From Ramlibacter alkalitolerans (GTDB lineage Bacteria > Pseudomonadota > Gammaproteobacteria > Burkholderiales > Burkholderiaceae_C), in assembly GCF_016722765.1 (NCBI RefSeq), contig NZ_JAEQND010000005.1, positions 124,001 through 188,000 on the forward strand: a stretch of DNA of 64,000 nt, read 5' to 3'. The stretch's first letter is position 1. Every line of letters begins with the position of its first letter. This document shows, in pieces, positions 54,967 to 64,000 of this stretch. The notes under the pieces are model-generated. The model was given only the letters and a program-made list of their open reading frames with translations. It did no database searches and was not told the DNA's origin. A program made the position numbers and the translations under genes.

Positions 54967-57744
54967 CTACTGCAGCAGCCGCTCCGGATTCGCATCCAGC
55001 TTCGCCAGCGCGTCGCGCGTGGCGCGCACCGTGAGCGCTTCTTCCTCCGTCGGCACCAGCAGGCCGGCCTGCAGGTACGAAGCCAGGCGGCGCACCGGCA
55101 TCAGGTAGCAGTAGCCGTCGCCGGCGGCGAACAGGTGCAGCTGGCGGCGGTCGCTGGCCCAGGCGTACTGCACCTGCGCGATGCGGCCGTTGTGGTCCAG
55201 CGTGAACCAGTTGCCGATGGTCAGCTCGTTGGCCCAGGCCAGCATCGCGGAGCTCGGTTGCGAGCCGCCGGCGCTGATCACCTCGATCATGGAGGCGTCG
55301 ATGCCCAGCATCATCTCGATGCTTTCCTGGTCCAGCGGCAGTTCGCCGGCCGAATCGTCGGTCACGAAGTCCTCGAGGTTGGCCAGCCGGCGCGTCATCT
55401 CCTCGATGCGCGCGTGCGGGATCGCCTCGGTCTTGGACAGGAAGGCGTCGGCCAGCGTGTCGCCGATCACCTTGATGTGGTTCTCCTGCTCGGTGGCCGG
55501 CAGGCCCAGCAGCGTCATGCCGCGGCGCAGGCGCGTCAGCAGGTCCGGCAGGTCCTGGATCACCTTGGCGCGGTCGTTGCGGTTCGGCTTGGCGGAGGCG
55601 GCCCACACCAGGTCGGAGGCGGACTTCTTCAGCGCCAGCGTCTCCTCGTGCTGGGGGCCGTGCTTGACGGCGGCCACGGCCAGCACCTCGGCCCAGACCT
55701 TGAACAGGAACTCGCGGATCTCCTCGCGCACGGGGACGTCGTTGAGCATCTTGCGCAGCTCGATGGTGTACTGGATCGCCATCGTCTCCTTCTGCTCCAC
55801 CTGCTGCGCCACGCTCACCAGCTTCGACGTCGGGCCCTTCTCGGTCAGGTACTTGGACAGGAAGCGCAGGAACTCGTCGTAGACCAGCTGGAACACGCGG
55901 CGGCCGGTCTCGGGGTACTGCTCGATGACCTGCACGACGCGGCGGATCTCGGTCTCCATCGCGCTGCCGGAGATGGCGCTGGCGTCGAAGCCCATCACGC
56001 AGGCGCCCATGCGGTCGATCAGCTGGCGCGCCGGGTGCTCCAGCGAGCCGAAGAACTCGGGTTCCGACAGCGCCACGCGCAGCACCGGCATCTGCAGGCG
56101 CGCGAACCAGACGCGGATGGCCGCCGGGATGCGTTCCTCGGACAGGATGGCCTGGAACATCAGGGCCACGATCTCGATGGTCGCCTTCTCCGAGGAGGTG
56201 GCGGCCTGGCGCTTCAGTTGCTGGGTGCGCTGGCGCAGGTCGAGGGCGACTTCGCCGACGGCGTCGTCGTCGAAGACCATGATGTCGCCGTGGGACATCG
56301 CCTCGTTCTGGCGCGTCTGGACCTGCGTCTGCACCTGCGTCTGGTGGTGCGTCACCGCCTGCACCAGCGAGGGCGAAGGCTGCATGGTCACGCCGTCCGG
56401 CCCTTCGTAGCCGGCGACGCGATCGCGCAGCAGGCGCTTCAACTGGCCGATGACGCCGCTCGCCCGCGCCCGCGCACGCGCCAGCGGCGTGGTCGCCGAG
56501 GAGCCGTTTTCGCCTGCCGCGGCCGCGGCGGTGGCGGGACTCGGCCCGAAGAAGGAATCGTCGGCCATGCCGCTCTGGGGGCCGCCCGGGGCGCCCTGCT
56601 GCTGGCCCGCACCCTGGCCGTTGTAGCCACCAGGTGCCGCGCCGGGGCCGGGAGCTCCACCGGCGCGACCCGGCGCCCAGCCTTGCCCGCCGGCGGCGCC
56701 GCCGCCGGCCGTGCCGCCGGGTGCCCAGCCCTGCGCAGCCCCGCCGCCATGGCCCCCTGGATAGCCGCCCTGATACGCGCCGGGCTGGCCCCCACCGGCG
56801 TGACCGCCGCCGGGATGGCCACCCGCGGCCCCATGGCTGCCCCCGGGATGGCCACCGCCCGCGTAACCGCCGCCTGCATACCCGCTGGGCGCATAGCCGC
56901 CGAAGCCCGTGCCCGGGCCGGCATCCCCGCCGGGACCCATCGGGCCGCCAGGGCCCATCGGGCCGCCGGGACCCATGTGGCCGCCGGCGTCACCGTAGCC
57001 GCCGTAGCCGCCCATGTCGGCGCCGGCTCCGGTTCCGTCCGCAGGTGGCGCCTCGCCCGGCGCATGCTGCGAACCGGGGCCGCGGCCGGCGCCACGGGGC
57101 GGGCGCTTGACGCGCGACTTCAGGTCGATGTGCGGCAGCACGCCGCTTTCGACCAGGAATTCGTTGGCCTGCTTGTAGCCCGCCAGCGCGCGCGGCACGA
57201 CGTGCGTCTGGATCACCTCCTTGGCCGCGACCCAGGTCTCGCGCGGCAGGGCCGCCGCGATCCACTGGTCGACCAGGACCTGCGCCAGCGACTCGGGCCG
57301 CAGCACGTCCTCGCTGGCGAGCTCCTCGCCGCCTTCGAGGTGCGTGATGCGCAGCTTCAGGTCGTTGAGGTCCCACACCGCCTTTTCCTGCACCGCCATC
57401 GCCAGCCGGGAGGACAGGATCTTGTTCTCGACCACGTCGTCGCCGATCAGCTCCAGCGTGGCGAGCTCCAGGCGGGCGCGGCCGGTGGTGGTCGCCGGCA
57501 GGACGGCGCGGCGCCAGGCCTTGCCGGCGAGTTCGACCCACTTGGCGGACGACTGCTCGAATTCGACCAGCGCATCGCGGCGCTGCTGCATCTCGCGGCT
57601 GCTCTCCGCGTTGTTCATCTGCTCGCTGAGCGTCGAGCGGATCGCCTCGGCGAGCTCGGGCAGCACGCCTTCCATGTGGGAGACGAAACGCTCCCGCGCC
57701 TGCCGAGCCAGCGGCGCGGATCCCGGGGCGAGCGTGGAGGGCAT
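54967..57744 (-). CDS. DUF1631 family protein with a large glycine-rich insert
   Basis: A 925-aa soluble protein. The DUF1631 regions are N-terminal (MEGVLPELAEAIRSTLSEQM, ELATLELIGDDVVENKIL, DVLRPESLAQVLVDQWI) and C-terminal from about residue 395 (VVALMFQAILSEERIPAAIR, then FGSLEHPARQLIDRMGACVM, YCYLMPVRRLASYLQAG near the end). Between them, residues about 215-392 are almost pure Gly with Pro/Ala/His/Tyr, with GPGGPM and GGGHPGG-like repeats. The family's function is unknown; links to cyclic-di-GMP or PilZ-like C-terminal signalling have been suggested for the terminal region. It is downstream of secF, 10 bp away, on the same strand. Confidence 0.85.
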   Translation of the reverse strand: MPSTLAPGSAPLARQARERFVSHMEGVLPELAEAIRSTLSEQMNNAESSREMQQRRDALVEFEQSSAKWVELAGKAWRRAVLPATTTGRARLELATLELIGDDVVENKILSSRLAMAVQEKAVWDLNDLKLRITHLEGGEELASEDVLRPESLAQVLVDQWIAAALPRETWVAAKEVIQTHVVPRALAGYKQANEFLVESGVLPHIDLKSRVKRPPRGAGRGPGSQHAPGEAPPADGTGAGADMGGYGGYGDAGGHMGPGGPMGPGGPMGPGGDAGPGTGFGGYAPSGYAGGGYAGGGHPGGSHGAAGGHPGGGHAGGGQPGAYQGGYPGGHGGGAAQGWAPGGTAGGGAAGGQGWAPGRAGGAPGPGAAPGGYNGQGAGQQQGAPGGPQSGMADDSFFGPSPATAAAAAGENGSSATTPLARARARASGVIGQLKRLLRDRVAGYEGPDGVTMQPSPSLVQAVTHHQTQVQTQVQTRQNEAMSHGDIMVFDDDAVGEVALDLRQRTQQLKRQAATSSEKATIEIVALMFQAILSEERIPAAIRVWFARLQMPVLRVALSEPEFFGSLEHPARQLIDRMGACVMGFDASAISGSAMETEIRRVVQVIEQYPETGRRVFQLVYDEFLRFLSKYLTEKGPTSKLVSVAQQVEQKETMAIQYTIELRKMLNDVPVREEIREFLFKVWAEVLAVAAVKHGPQHEETLALKKSASDLVWAASAKPNRNDRAKVIQDLPDLLTRLRRGMTLLGLPATEQENHIKVIGDTLADAFLSKTEAIPHARIEEMTRRLANLEDFVTDDSAGELPLDQESIEMMLGIDASMIEVISAGGSQPSSAMLAWANELTIGNWFTLDHNGRIAQVQYAWASDRRQLHLFAAGDGYCYLMPVRRLASYLQAGLLVPTEEEALTVRATRDALAKLDANPERLLQ
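56569..57102 (-). repeat. Coding low-complexity Gly-rich tract
   Basis: Encodes residues about 215-392 of the DUF1631 protein; GPGGPM repeats and GGGxPGG-type units, likely disordered. Confidence 0.8.
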
Positions 57745-57754
57745 CAGGACGGCC

Positions 57755-58711
57755 TCAGACGGTGGCGCCGGCGTTGGGATCGTTCGGGTCGCCTTCTCCC
57801 CGCTTGCGCTCGCCCTTGACCAGGTCCTCGCGCTTGATGCCCAGCCACATGGCGATGGCCGCCGCGACGAACACGGACGAATAGATGCCGAACAGGATGC
57901 CGATCGTGAGCGCCAGCGCGAAGTGGTGCAGCGTGGCGCCGCCGAACAGCAGCATCGACAGCACCATCATCTGCGTGGAGCCGTGCGTGATGATCGTGCG
58001 GCTGATGGTGGAGGTGATCGCGTTGTCGATCGTCTCCACCGTGTTCATCTTGCGGTAGCGGCGGAAGTTCTCGCGGATACGGTCGAAGATCACCACCGAC
58101 TCGTTGACCGAGTAGCCCAGCACCGCCAGCACGGCGGCCAGCACGGCGAGCGAGAACTCCCACTGGAAGAAGGCGAAGAAGCCCAGGATGATCACGACGT
58201 CGTGCAGGTTGGCGATGATGGCCGCCACCGCGAACTTCCATTCGAAGCGGATGGCCAGGTAGAGCATGATGCCCGCGACCACCATGCCCAGGGCCTTCAG
58301 GCCGTTGGACACCAGTTCTTCGCCGACCTGCGGGCCGACGAATTCGACCCGGCGCAGGGTGATGCCCGGATCGGTGGCCTTCAGGGCCTGGAAGGTCCGA
58401 TCGCTTTGTTGCGCCGAACTGACGCCTTTCTGCGCCGGCAACCGGATGATCACGTCGCGGGCGGTGCCGAAGTTCTGCACCTGCACGTCGGAGTAGCCCA
58501 GGTTGCTGACCGCGCGGCGCACGTTCTCGACGTCCGGCGGCTGCGAATAGCTCACCTCCATGACGGTCCCGCCGGTGAATTCCACCGACAGGTGCAGCCC
58601 CTTCGTGGCGAGGAAGAACACGGCAGCCAGGAACGTGATGAGGGAGATCACGTTGAAGACCAGCGCATTCTTCATGAACGGGATGTCCCGCCGGATCTTG
58701 AAGAACTCCAC
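57755..58711 (-). CDS. secF: Protein translocase subunit SecF
   Basis: A 318-aa inner-membrane protein with six hydrophobic helices. SVEFTGGTVMEVSYSQPP (periplasmic base), VAAIIANLHDVVIILGFF, LGYSVNESVVIFDRIRENFR and TISRTIITHGSTQMMVLSML are SecF signatures. Works with SecD and YajC in proton-driven late translocation at SecYEG. About 49 bp downstream of secD. Confidence 0.96.
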   Translation of the reverse strand: MEFFKIRRDIPFMKNALVFNVISLITFLAAVFFLATKGLHLSVEFTGGTVMEVSYSQPPDVENVRRAVSNLGYSDVQVQNFGTARDVIIRLPAQKGVSSAQQSDRTFQALKATDPGITLRRVEFVGPQVGEELVSNGLKALGMVVAGIMLYLAIRFEWKFAVAAIIANLHDVVIILGFFAFFQWEFSLAVLAAVLAVLGYSVNESVVIFDRIRENFRRYRKMNTVETIDNAITSTISRTIITHGSTQMMVLSMLLFGGATLHHFALALTIGILFGIYSSVFVAAAIAMWLGIKREDLVKGERKRGEGDPNDPNAGATV

Positions 58712-58760
58712 TTACCTTATCCTTCTTGCGGGATGCGAATGCCGCCCCTACGCGTTATTC

Positions 58761-60644
58761 CTACTCTGCCTTGGTTATAGCGCCATCGGCGTTCGGCCGC
58801 CAGACCGTTCCGATGGATACCGCCTTCAATTTCTTCTGCCGTCCGTACCAGAGGTTCACGAGGCCGCGCGAGAAAAACACGGCGGAGAACATCGAGGTCA
58901 GGATGCCGATGCAGTGGACCACGGCGAAGCCGCGCACGGGGCCGGAGCCGAAGGCGAGCAGGGCGACGCCGGCGATCAGCGTGGTGACGTTCGAGTCGAG
59001 GATGGTCGCCCAGGCGCGGTCGTAGCCGGCGTGGATCGCCGCCTGCGGCGAAGCGCCGCTGCGCAGTTCCTCGCGCACCCGTTCGTTGATCAGCACGTTC
59101 GAATCGATGGCCATGCCCAGCGCCAGCGCCATGGCGGCCATGCCGGGGAGCGTCAGCGTCGCCTGCAGCATCGACAGGATCGCCACCAGCAGCAGCAGGT
59201 TCACCGCCAGCGCCAGGCCGGAGAACAGGCCGAACAGCATGTAGTAGATGCCCATGAAGGCCACGATCGCCGCGAAGCCCCAGGCCACGCTGTGGAAGCC
59301 CTTGGCGATGTTCTCCGCGCCCAGGGTCGGGCCGATGGTCATCTCCTCGATGATCTCCATCGGCGCCGCCAGCGAGCCGGCGCGCAGCAGCAGCGCCACG
59401 TCGTTGGCTTCCTTGGTGGTCATGCGGCCGGAGATCTGCACCCGCCCGCCGCCGATCTCGCCGCGGATCACCGGCGCCGTCACGACCTCGCCCTTGCCCT
59501 TCTCGAACAGCAGGATGGCCATGCGCTTGCCGACGTTCTCGCGCGTGACGTCGCGGAAGATGCGCCCGCCCTTGGCATCCAGCGTCAGGTGCACGGCGGC
59601 CTCCTGCGTCTGGTTGTCGAAGCCGGCCTGGGCATCCGTGAGGTTCTCGCCGGTGAGGATCACCTGCTTCTTCACGATCACCGGGCGGCCTTCGCGGTCC
59701 ATGTAGCGCTCGTCGCCGAAGGGCACGGGACCGCTGCCGACCTCGGCGGACCGGCCTTCGCTGGACTCGTCGACCATGCGCACTTCCAGCGTCGCGGTGC
59801 GGCCCAGGATGTCCTTGGCGCGCGAGGTGTCCTGCACGCCGGGCAGCTGCACCACGATGCGGTCGGCGCCCTGCTGCTGGATCACCGGCTCGGCCACGCC
59901 CAGCTCGTTGATCCGGTTGTGCAGCGTCACCATGTTCTGCTTGAGCGCCTGGTCCTGCACGCGGCGGGCGGCGTCCGGCTTGATCGTCGCCGTGAGGACG
60001 GTGGTGTCGCCCTCGACGCGTTCGGCAACCTGCAGGTCCGTGAACTGGTCCGCGATGACGTTGCGGCCCGCCGTCAGCGCCTCGGGGTCGCGGAAGCGCA
60101 CTTCGACGGCCTGGCCGTTGCGGCTGATGCCGGCATGGCGCACGTTCTTCTCACGCAGGATGGAACGCAGGTCGCCGGAATAGGACTCGGCCTTCTTGGT
60201 GAGCGCCGCCTGCATGTCGACCTGCAGCATGAAGTGCACGCCGCCCCGCAGGTCCAGCCCCAGGTACATGGGCGCCGCGTTGATCGCCGACATCCACTGC
60301 GGCGTCTTGGACAGCAGGTTGAGCGCCACGACGTAGGCGGGGTCGTTCGGGTCCGGGTTGAGGGCGCGCTGGATCGCGTCCTTGGCCTTGAGCTGCGTGT
60401 CGGTGCTGTCGAAGCGCGCCTTGACGGAAGTCGGCTCGACCACCGTCGACAGCGGCTTGATACCGGCCTGCGCCAGCGCCTGCTCCACGCGGGCGCGCGT
60501 GGTCTGGTCGATGGAGACGCTGCTGCGGCCTGACGAGACCTGGACGGCCGGGTCCTCGCCGAAGAAATTGGGCAGGGTGTAGAGCACCCCGATCAGCAGC
60601 GCGATCGCGATGATCGCGTACTTCCAGAGAGGGTATCTGTTCAT
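58761..60644 (-). CDS. secD: Protein translocase subunit SecD
   Basis: A 627-aa protein. N-terminal helix (YAIIAIALLIGVLYTLPNFF), LGLDLRGGVHFMLQVDM (P1), GRTATLEVRMVD, GEIGGGRVQISGRMTTKEAN, then five C-terminal helices with LALGMAIDSNVLINERVREE and TLIAGVALLAFGSGPVRGFA. The ATG at 60644 is immediately preceded by a family C palindrome and no Shine-Dalgarno. Second in yajC-secD-secF. Confidence 0.96.
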   Translation of the reverse strand: MNRYPLWKYAIIAIALLIGVLYTLPNFFGEDPAVQVSSGRSSVSIDQTTRARVEQALAQAGIKPLSTVVEPTSVKARFDSTDTQLKAKDAIQRALNPDPNDPAYVVALNLLSKTPQWMSAINAAPMYLGLDLRGGVHFMLQVDMQAALTKKAESYSGDLRSILREKNVRHAGISRNGQAVEVRFRDPEALTAGRNVIADQFTDLQVAERVEGDTTVLTATIKPDAARRVQDQALKQNMVTLHNRINELGVAEPVIQQQGADRIVVQLPGVQDTSRAKDILGRTATLEVRMVDESSEGRSAEVGSGPVPFGDERYMDREGRPVIVKKQVILTGENLTDAQAGFDNQTQEAAVHLTLDAKGGRIFRDVTRENVGKRMAILLFEKGKGEVVTAPVIRGEIGGGRVQISGRMTTKEANDVALLLRAGSLAAPMEIIEEMTIGPTLGAENIAKGFHSVAWGFAAIVAFMGIYYMLFGLFSGLALAVNLLLLVAILSMLQATLTLPGMAAMALALGMAIDSNVLINERVREELRSGASPQAAIHAGYDRAWATILDSNVTTLIAGVALLAFGSGPVRGFAVVHCIGILTSMFSAVFFSRGLVNLWYGRQKKLKAVSIGTVWRPNADGAITKAE

Positions 60645-60716
60645 GGCGTTGAGCGTGGAGGGTTGGGCGTTGAGCGGGTCCAGCCACGCTGAACGCCCGA
60701 CGCGGAACGCTGAACC
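60645..60716. repeat. Family C inverted repeat, copy C2, between yajC and secD
   Basis: GGCGTTGAGCGTGG...GGTTGGGCGTTGAGCGG pairs with CCACGCTGAACGCCCG...GCGGAACGCTGAACC. It fills the gap exactly from the yajC stop to the secD start codon. Confidence 0.75.
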
Positions 60717-61046
60717 TTATTTGATGGAACCCTTGGGAAGCACCTGCACGACGGCCGTGCGCTGGAGCTGCACTTCCACCCCCGGCGCCACTTCGACCAC
60801 GAGGTAGTTGTCGCCCAGCTTGGTGACGCGGCCCAGGAGACCGCCCGCCGTGGCGACTTCGTCGCCCTTGGCCAGCGCCTCGATCATGGCCTTGTGCTCC
60901 TTCTGCCGCTTCATCTGCGGCCGGATCATCACGAAGTACAGGACGACGAACATCAGCACGAGCGGCAGCAGGCTCATGAACGAGGACTGCATGTCGCCGC
61001 CTGCGGCGGCCGGCGCCGCTTGGGCGAAGGCGGAAGAAATGAACAC
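60717..61046 (-). CDS. yajC: Sec translocase accessory subunit YajC
   Basis: 109 aa from GTG 61046 with GGAG 7 nt upstream; the start FISSAFAQAAPAAAGGD is typical. One transmembrane helix (LLPLVLMFVVLYFVMIRPQM) is followed by RPQMKRQKEHKAMIEALAKG and DEVATAGGLLGRVTKLGDNY. First gene of yajC-secD-secF. In many Proteobacteria it directly follows tgt, which here lies 58.7 kb away on the other strand. Confidence 0.94.
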   Translation of the reverse strand: MFISSAFAQAAPAAAGGDMQSSFMSLLPLVLMFVVLYFVMIRPQMKRQKEHKAMIEALAKGDEVATAGGLLGRVTKLGDNYLVVEVAPGVEVQLQRTAVVQVLPKGSIK

Positions 61047-61136
61047 GGTGACTCCAGCTGGAAAGCCGCCACGGGCGGGGACCCGCGGCGCAAACGACCA
61101 TTGTATGCGGCGGGCCGCCTGCGGTTGAGCGCTTGT

Positions 61137-61205
61137 CGTTCGGCGTTGGGCGCGGGGCGTTGAGCGAGGGGCCGGCGCCCAACGCCCAACGCCCAACGCC
61201 TAACG
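61137..61205. repeat. Family C inverted repeat, copy C3
   Basis: GTCGTTCGGCGTTGGGCG... followed by three GCCCAACGC/GCCTAACGC iterations. Between the oxidoreductase gene and yajC, both on the minus strand. Confidence 0.75.
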
Positions 61206-61219
61206 CTTGAGCCCAGGGC

Positions 61220-64000
61220 TCAGGCCACCTTCTGCGCCGGCGCCTCGTTGCGCCAGCGCTGCAGCAGGGCCTGCCACTGCGGCCGCACCGCCTCGAGATT
61301 GCGCGCCTTGACGTGGCCGTAACCGCGGATCTTGTCGGGCAGGCCGGCGATCTCCACCGCCAAGGCGTGGTTGCCCGGCTGCAGCCGCGCCAGCAGCTCC
61401 AGCACCGTGGCGCGGTATTCGTCGATCAGGGCGCGCTCCGTCCGGCGCTCTTCCGTGCGGCCGAAGACGTCCAGCGCCGTGCCGCGCAGCCCGCGCAGCC
61501 TGGCCAGCAGCCGGAACAGGTGGATGGTGCCCGGGCCGAACTTGCGCTTGACCAGCTCGCCCTTTTCGTTGTGTCTTGCCACCAGCGGCGGCGCCAGGTG
61601 GTAGTGGATCCTGAAGTCGCCCTCGAACTGCGCTTCCACCTTCTCGCGGAAGCCCGTGTCGGCGTGCAGGCGCGCCACCTCGTATTCGTCCTTGTAGGCC
61701 ATCAGGCGGAACAGGCCCTTGGCGACCGTTTCGGCCAGCGTCGTCCTGCCCAGCGGCGCCTCGGCCGAGCGCACGCGCTCGACCAACTCGCGGTAGGCGG
61801 CCGCATAGCCGGCGTTCTGGTAGTCCGTGAGGAACTCGACCCGCCGCGCCACCAGGCTGTCGAGCGTCTCGCGCTTCTTGAATTCGATGACCTGCGCGCC
61901 GGCGCCCAGCAGGGACGCGACGCGCCCCGGCTCGTGGGCGGCGCGGCGACCCCATTCGAAGGCGGCCTTGTTGTTTTCCACCGCCACGGCGTTCAGTTCG
62001 ATCGCGCGCAGCAGCGACTCGCGCGCCAGCGGCACCCAGCCCTTCTGCCAGGCGTAGCCCAGCATCATCGGGTTGGTGTAGATGCTGTCGCCCATGAGCT
62101 TCGAAGCCAGTTCGTCGGCGTTGAAGGCGGCCAGGCCCTCGTCGCCGACCGCCTTGGCGATCTCGCCGGCGCAGGCGTCGGAGGGGTTGGCCCACTCGGC
62201 GTTCTTCACGAAGGCGGCCGTCGGCGTGCCATGGCCATTGAGCGCCACCCGGGTGCGGCCGGGGCGCATGCGGAGCACGGTTTCCTTGCTGGCGGTGACG
62301 ATCGGGTCGCAGCCGATGATCAGGTCGGCGGCGGCCATGCTCACGCGGGTGGTGCGGATCGCATCCTGCGTGTCGGCGATCAGCACGTGGCTCCAGGTCG
62401 CGCCGCCCTTTTGCGCCAGGCCGGCCGAATCCTGGGTGACGATGCCGCGGCCTTCCATGTGCGCGGCCATGCCCAGGAGCTGGCCGATGGTGATCACGCC
62501 GGTGCCGCCGACGCCGGCGACGACGATGCCGTAGGCCTCGCCGGTGCGGGGCAGCTGCGGCTCGGGGATCTCGCCGCCCTCGAAGGGCGACGGCGCCGCC
62601 TGCGACTTCGCCTTGCGCTTGAGGCTGCCGCCTTCCACCGTCACGAAGCTGGGGCAGAAGCCCTTGAGGCAGCTCGTGTCCTTGTTGCAGGTGCTCTGGT
62701 TGATGGTGCGCTTGCGGCCGAACTCGGTTTCCAGCGGTTCGACCGAGAGGCAGTTGGACTTGACGCTGCAGTCGCCGCAGCCTTCGCACACCAGGTCGTT
62801 GATCATCACGCGCACCGCGGGATCGGGCATGGTGCCGCGCTTGCGCCGGCGCCGCTTCTCGGTGGCGCAGGTCTGGTCGTAGATCATGGCCGTGACGCCG
62901 GGAATCTCGCGCAGCTCGCGCTGGATGCGATCGAGCTCGTCGCGGTGGTGCACCGTCGCACCGGCCGGCAGCTTGGCACCCTCGTACTTCTCCGGCTGGT
63001 CGGTCACCACCACCAGGCGGCGCACGCCTTCGGCGTCCAGGCTCTGGGCGATCTGCAGCGGCGTGTGGCCTTCGGGGCGCTCGCCCACCGGCTGGCCGCC
63101 GGTCATGGCCACGGCGTCGTTGTACAGGACCTTGTAGGTGATATTCACGCCCGAGGCGATCGCCATCCGGATCGCCAGCAGGCCACTGTGGAAATACGTC
63201 CCGTCGCCGATGTTGGCGAACACGTGCTTCTCGTTCGAGAACGGCTGCTGGCCGACCCAGGGCACGCCCTCGCCGCCCATCTGGGTGAAGCCCACGGTGG
63301 CGCGGTCCATCCACACCGCCATGAAGTGGCAGCCGATGCCGGCCATGGCGCGCGAGCCTTCCGGCACGACGGTGGACGTGTTGTGCGGGCACCCCGAGCA
63401 GAACCAGGGCATGCGCTCGCCCTTGACCTCCACCACCTGCATCGCGCTTTCCTTGGCCTCGATGATGGCCAGCTGGGCGTCGATGCGGGCCTGGATGTCC
63501 GCGTCCAGCCCCATCTTCTTCAGGCGGCGGGCGATCGCGCGGGCGATCAGGTGCGGCGACAGGTCGGCGTTGGCGCGCAGCAGGGTGTGGGCGGTGGGGT
63601 TAGGGACGGACCACTCGCCGCCGGAGAAGCCGTCGTCCTGGTCGAACTTGCCGACCACGTTGGGCCGCACATCCGGGCGCCAGTTGTACAGCTCCTCCTT
63701 CACCTGGTATTCGATGACCTGGCGTTTTTCCTCGACGACGAGGATCTCGCGCAGGCCTTCGGCGAACTCGCGCGTGCCCTGCGCTTCCAGCGGCCAGACC
63801 ACGCCGACCTTGTGCAGGCGGATGCCGATGCGCCGGCAGGTCTCGTCGTCCAGGCCCAGGTCCAGCAAGGCCTGGCGCGTGTCGTTCCAGGCCTTGCCGC
63901 TGGCCATGATGCCGAAGCGGTCGTGCGGGCCCGAGACGGCGGTGTAGTTCAGGCGGTTGGCGCGGATGTACGCCAGCGCCGCGTACCACTTGAAGTCGAA
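61220..64000 (-). CDS. Fused indolepyruvate (2-oxoacid):ferredoxin oxidoreductase, C-terminal 927 residues
   Basis: Runs off the right edge, in frame at 64000, so perhaps 250-270 N-terminal residues (the first TPP-dependent pyrimidine domain) are missing. Visible: FCSGCPHNTSTVVPEG, the TPP/Mg-binding NIGDGTYFHSGLLAIRMAIA, a 4Fe-4S-type cysteine cluster CEGCGDCSVKSNC with further cysteines in NKDTSCLKGFCPSF, and the gamma domain GVGGTGVITIGQLLGMAAHM with SAGLAQKGGATWSHV. Single-chain IorAB-type enzymes oxidatively decarboxylate arylpyruvates or branched 2-oxoacids. The C-terminal ~250 residues include a DUF6537-like region (YKDEYEVARLH, HYHLAPPL). Confidence 0.9.
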   Translation of the reverse strand, partial: FDFKWYAALAYIRANRLNYTAVSGPHDRFGIMASGKAWNDTRQALLDLGLDDETCRRIGIRLHKVGVVWPLEAQGTREFAEGLREILVVEEKRQVIEYQVKEELYNWRPDVRPNVVGKFDQDDGFSGGEWSVPNPTAHTLLRANADLSPHLIARAIARRLKKMGLDADIQARIDAQLAIIEAKESAMQVVEVKGERMPWFCSGCPHNTSTVVPEGSRAMAGIGCHFMAVWMDRATVGFTQMGGEGVPWVGQQPFSNEKHVFANIGDGTYFHSGLLAIRMAIASGVNITYKVLYNDAVAMTGGQPVGERPEGHTPLQIAQSLDAEGVRRLVVVTDQPEKYEGAKLPAGATVHHRDELDRIQRELREIPGVTAMIYDQTCATEKRRRRKRGTMPDPAVRVMINDLVCEGCGDCSVKSNCLSVEPLETEFGRKRTINQSTCNKDTSCLKGFCPSFVTVEGGSLKRKAKSQAAPSPFEGGEIPEPQLPRTGEAYGIVVAGVGGTGVITIGQLLGMAAHMEGRGIVTQDSAGLAQKGGATWSHVLIADTQDAIRTTRVSMAAADLIIGCDPIVTASKETVLRMRPGRTRVALNGHGTPTAAFVKNAEWANPSDACAGEIAKAVGDEGLAAFNADELASKLMGDSIYTNPMMLGYAWQKGWVPLARESLLRAIELNAVAVENNKAAFEWGRRAAHEPGRVASLLGAGAQVIEFKKRETLDSLVARRVEFLTDYQNAGYAAAYRELVERVRSAEAPLGRTTLAETVAKGLFRLMAYKDEYEVARLHADTGFREKVEAQFEGDFRIHYHLAPPLVARHNEKGELVKRKFGPGTIHLFRLLARLRGLRGTALDVFGRTEERRTERALIDEYRATVLELLARLQPGNHALAVEIAGLPDKIRGYGHVKARNLEAVRPQWQALLQRWRNEAPAQKVA

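Overview
The window is chromosomal DNA of a high-GC betaproteobacterium, most likely Burkholderiales, family Comamonadaceae (Ramlibacter/Variovorax-like). This rests on family content read from the translations (PhaM, the DUF3567 protein, Smg, a SecDF-YajC set, an otsB-GH15-otsA operon, an MFS-acyltransferase fusion) and on the very high GC, which produces long antisense shadow ORFs. No tRNA, rRNA, CRISPR array, transposase or phage gene was seen. Gene density is high and no gene-free gap exceeds 300 bases.

Layout. 1-2384: start of recG, divergent from queA-tgt (queuosine tRNA modification). 2497-8888: lipid transporter/acyltransferase fusion, XRE regulator, phaM-FIST pair, PCuAC copper chaperone, and an enoyl-CoA hydratase with an in-frame stop near its N-terminus. 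9056-13081: otsB-GH15-otsA (trehalose). 13134-19528: OPT transporter, FAH-family hydrolase, DUF3108, DUF3567, AbrB-like membrane protein, ChaN lipoprotein. 19649-24611: omega-aminotransferase, small lipoprotein, DUF4197, purU, glcD. 24621-28799: a large proline- and glycine-rich TpsA-like exoprotein, divergent from a rare GlcNAc-transferase-family gene. 28780-36993: udg-rimI-tsaB, dacB, a degenerate SGNH lipoprotein, tsaC-purK-purE and a thioredoxin-TPR co-chaperone. 37072-48552: purC, fbaA, pyk and pgk, interrupted between pyk and fbaA by a complete SCPU-type chaperone-usher pilus operon (39817-44772). 48723-54848: azlD-azlC-fmt-lipoprotein-def, divergent from LysM protein-dprA-smg. 54967-64000: a DUF1631 protein, secF-secD-yajC, and the C-terminal part of a fused indolepyruvate:ferredoxin oxidoreductase running off the right edge.

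Two structural themes stand out. First, queA-tgt at the left end and yajC-secD-secF at the right end are in exactly the positions and orientations expected if the canonical queA-tgt-yajC-secD-secF operon had been split by one inversion of about 59 kb. Second, the intergenic spaces carry at least five families of short palindromic repeats. Families A, B, D and E sit mainly at 3'-3' (convergent) junctions, and two B-family composites contain a terminator hairpin. Family C sits only between co-directional genes and covers the ribosome-binding region of otsA and secD.

Functionally the window is mostly housekeeping (tRNA modification, purines, glycolysis, protein export, peptide deformylation) with accessory surface or storage functions: pilus, TpsA-like exoprotein plus GlcNAc-transferase, trehalose and polyhydroxyalkanoate granules.
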